The position numbers were made by a program, and so were the translations under genes. The notes below the pieces were generated by a model. The model did not search any database. It saw only the letters and a program-made list of their open reading frames with translations, and was not told the origin of the DNA. Shown piece after piece: positions 62,334 through 64,000 of a stretch of 64,000 nt of DNA. Within the stretch, counting starts at the first letter, position 1, and each line of letters begins with the position of its first letter. The DNA is from JAWLHA01 sp041690535 (GTDB taxonomy: Bacteria; Pseudomonadota; Gammaproteobacteria; Thiohalomonadales; Thiohalomonadaceae), in assembly GCA_041690535.1 (NCBI GenBank), contig JAWLHA010000014.1:8949-72948 (forward strand), read 5' to 3'.

Positions 62334-63215
62334 ATGCATACGAGGATCACCAAGGCGGTATTTCCTGTCGCGGGCATGGGAACGCGTTTTCTCCCGGCCA
62401 CAAAGGCCAATCCCAAAGAGATGCTGCCGGTCGTCGACAAGCCTCTCATCCAGTACGCCGTGGAGGAGGCGGTGGAGGCGGGGATCAAGCAGCTCATCTT
62501 CGTCACCAGCAGCTCCAAGCGAGCAATCGAGGACCACTTCGACAAGAACTATGAGCTGGAAAGCGAACTGGAGAAGAAGGGCAAACTCCAGCTCCTGGAG
62601 GTAGTCCGCAGCGTCGTGCCGGAGGGCGTCGATTGCGTCTATGTCCGCCAGCCCGAGGCTCTCGGGCTCGGCCATGCCGTGTTGTGCGCCAAGCCGGTGG
62701 TCGACGGTGAGCCTTTCGCGGTGATTCTCGCCGATGACCTCATCGACGGCCACGAACACGGTGGTGTCCTCTTGCAAATGACGAAGCTGTTCGAAGAGCA
62801 CAGGTGCAGCCTGCTTGGGGTCGAAGAGGTCCCTGCGGAAGAGACCGACAAGTACGGAATCGTCAGCGCCCGTTCGATTGGGGAGCGCCTGGCGCAGGTG
62901 GAGGGGATCATTGAGAAGCCGAACCCTGCGGAGGCGCCCGGGAATTTGGGGGTGGTGGGGCGGTATGTCCTCACACCCAGGATCTTCGATTTGCTGCGGG
63001 ACCTGGGGCGCGGTTCGGGTGGGGAGATCCAGTTGACGGATGCCATCGCCCGACTCATGGCCGAGGAGCGCGTGCTGGCCTACAGCCTCCTCGGCAGGCG
63101 CTACGATTGCGGAAGCAAGATAGGCTATCTCCAGGCCACCGTAGAGTATGCCCTGAAACACCCAGAGCTCCGGGGAGAGTTCTCCGATTACCTCCGGGAC
63201 TTTCGACTCAAGTGA
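62334..63215 (+). CDS. galU: UTP-glucose-1-phosphate uridylyltransferase
   Basis: It makes UDP-glucose. The 293-residue protein starts MHTRITKAVFPVAGMGTRFLP, containing the nucleotide-binding G-x-GTRFLP. EMLPVVDKPLIQYAVEEAVEAGI, FAVILADDLID, GIIEKPNP and YDCGSKIGYLQA are GalU signatures. A GGAAGGAGAC site precedes ATG 62334. As last gene of the locus it supplies a general sugar-nucleotide precursor. No clear terminator follows in 63216-63417. Confidence 0.97.
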   Translation: MHTRITKAVFPVAGMGTRFLPATKANPKEMLPVVDKPLIQYAVEEAVEAGIKQLIFVTSSSKRAIEDHFDKNYELESELEKKGKLQLLEVVRSVVPEGVDCVYVRQPEALGLGHAVLCAKPVVDGEPFAVILADDLIDGHEHGGVLLQMTKLFEEHRCSLLGVEEVPAEETDKYGIVSARSIGERLAQVEGIIEKPNPAEAPGNLGVVGRYVLTPRIFDLLRDLGRGSGGEIQLTDAIARLMAEERVLAYSLLGRRYDCGSKIGYLQATVEYALKHPELRGEFSDYLRDFRLK

Positions 63216-63417
63216 GCTCTCTGCCCACCAAGTAGTCGCTCCTGCCCTCCCAGCGAAGATGAAAACCGCTTGCGACGCGCTCATCAGTGCCGTCGCGCGG
63301 ACGCCTGGAACCTCCGGAACCCCCGGTGCAACGTACCAAGACAGGCAGCGATAAACCGGGCCACATTTCGAATGTGTGTGCCTCGGAAGGGGGGGATTAA
63401 AAAGATGCGAAAGGGTG

Positions 63418-63446
63418 TTGACCTAACGGCAGCTCATCGGTAATAT
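63418..63446 (+). promoter_or_regulatory. Promoter of tRNA-Asn
   Basis: TTGACC (63418-63423) and TAATAT (63441-63446) are 17 bases apart. The -10 ends 16 bases before the tRNA. The 200 bases upstream (63216-63417) show no gene. Confidence 0.8.
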
Positions 63447-63462
63447 ACGCGCCTTCAACGAT

Positions 63463-63538
<76 letters not shown>

Positions 63539-63556
63539 AATTCAAGCTCCTAGAGA

Positions 63557-63588
63557 AACGCCCCGCACACCTGTGCCGGGGCGTTTTT
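63557..63588 (+). terminator. Terminator after tRNA-Asn
   Basis: ACGCCCCG-CACA and TGTG-CCGGGGCGT pair over about 12 bp with one bulge, then TTTTT. It lies 20 bases after the tRNA. Confidence 0.9.
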
Positions 63589-63699
63589 CGTTTTTGATCC
63601 CCCCCAGCCATTTTCGGCCTGAAGAAACTGTCTTCAGGTGGCGATGCTTGGGCTGACGGTGGGGCGCTTTTTCCTCGATACGTTTGCAGAAGTCGCGCA

Positions 63700-63906
63700 A
63701 TGAACAAGAGAATGCTTACGAATGAACAGATCCTCGGTCGCCTGAAGGCAGAGTTCCGGGGGTACCAGGTCGAGACTACCGATCGTGGCAAGAAATTCAG
63801 GATCACGGCGCCCCATGGCAAGCAGGTGACAGACAGCTTTGAGGAGATCCGCGATCCGGTCCAGCTCCAGGCAGCCATCGCATCCATCCGGAAGCGTTTG
63901 TCCTAG
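63700..63906 (+). CDS. Small unassigned protein
   Basis: A 68-residue, hydrophilic, soluble-looking ORF: MNKRMLTNEQILGRLK at the start, then KKFRITAPHGKQVTDSFEEI and a helical end QLQAAIASIRKRLS. I do not recognise a family. The upstream region has no strong ribosome-binding site (CAGAAGTCGCGCA). A GC-rich antisense frame overlaps it, but composition and a balanced residue use favour the + strand. It could also be a chance frame. A second in-frame start lies at the ATG at 63712. Confidence 0.45.
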   Translation: MNKRMLTNEQILGRLKAEFRGYQVETTDRGKKFRITAPHGKQVTDSFEEIRDPVQLQAAIASIRKRLS

Positions 63907-63940
63907 AGCACCGAACAGATAAATCCGACGCGCCCAACAT

Positions 63941-64000
63941 GTAGGGTGGATAAGCGCAGCGCATCCACCAATTCGACGCCGCACGGTGGATGCGCTGCGC
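63941..64000. repeat. Palindromic intergenic repeat running off the window
   Basis: GGTGGAT (63945-63951) and ATCCACC (63963-63969) form a hairpin around GCGCAGCGC. The 16-mer GCGCAGCGCATCCACC (63954-63969) recurs exactly inverted at 63985-64000 with a 15-base spacer, and the second arm is cut by the window edge. From memory, similar GTAGGGTGGATAAGC-type words are dispersed in many gammaproteobacterial genomes. It is unrelated to the CAGGG-ended family. Confidence 0.75.

Noticed and set aside
63634..63984. 116-codon minus-strand frame near the right end
   Set aside because: It runs into the palindromic repeat and is less protein-like than the 68-codon + strand frame it overlaps.

Overview
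The window is a contiguous piece of a high-GC gammaproteobacterial chromosome. The gene content and order fit a non-enteric lineage such as Chromatiales/Ectothiorhodospiraceae. Pointers to this are folP-glmM-tpiA-secG-tRNA-Leu-nuo, separate nuoC and nuoD genes (fused in enterics), an initiator tRNA ahead of rimP-nusA-infB, and a gyrA-to-ihfB aromatic supraoperon like that of pseudomonads. The lineage is inferred from order and motifs only; no database search was possible. All confident protein genes except one (56564-57430) lie on the + strand.

Layout. 1-4250: probable tail of ftsH, then folP, glmM, tpiA, secG and tRNA-Leu(GAG). 4251-19691: an AT-rich promoter region, the complete 14-gene respiratory complex I operon nuoA-N, and a DUF2818-type membrane protein. 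19722-28635: initiator tRNA-fMet, two tandem terminator-like hairpins, then rimP-nusA-infB-rbfA-truB-rpsO-pnp (transcription, translation initiation, ribosome maturation, RNA decay). 28657-30294: an unassigned membrane protein and mtnA (methionine salvage). 30899-44564: gyrA-serC-serA-pheA-hisC-DAHP synthase-tyrA-aroA-cmk-rpsA-ihfB, which joins serine, phenylalanine/tyrosine and chorismate synthesis to replication and translation genes. 44689-47345: lapA, lapB (LPS assembly control), pyrF and a ComEA-like secreted helix-hairpin-helix protein.

47644-63215 is a surface-polysaccharide locus. It holds two sulfotransferase-fold proteins, three GT2 glycosyltransferases, one WsaF-like glycosyltransferase, a sugar epimerase/dehydratase, an ABC-2 permease with its ATPase (Wzm/Wzt type), a lone minus-strand SDR-like protein, a WecA/WbpL-type initiating phosphosugar transferase, a WbpM/PglF-type 4,6-dehydratase, a TviB/WbpO-type UDP-HexNAc 6-dehydrogenase and galU. 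The simplest reading is an O-antigen or capsule that is started on undecaprenyl phosphate, built in the cytoplasm and exported by an ABC transporter. tRNA-Asn(GTT), a small unassigned ORF and a palindromic repeat end the window.

The most unusual signal is a family of non-coding mobile-looking elements, about 210-220 bp when full length. They have inverted ends beginning CAGGG and are found in five intergenic places (132-338, 2765-2920, 30416-30633, 36890-37107, 60849-60923). Two copies have exact 9-10 bp flanking direct repeats and a third has a 10 bp repeat with one mismatch. This looks like a MITE family moved by a transposase encoded elsewhere. No transposase, CRISPR array, prophage or defence system was seen.
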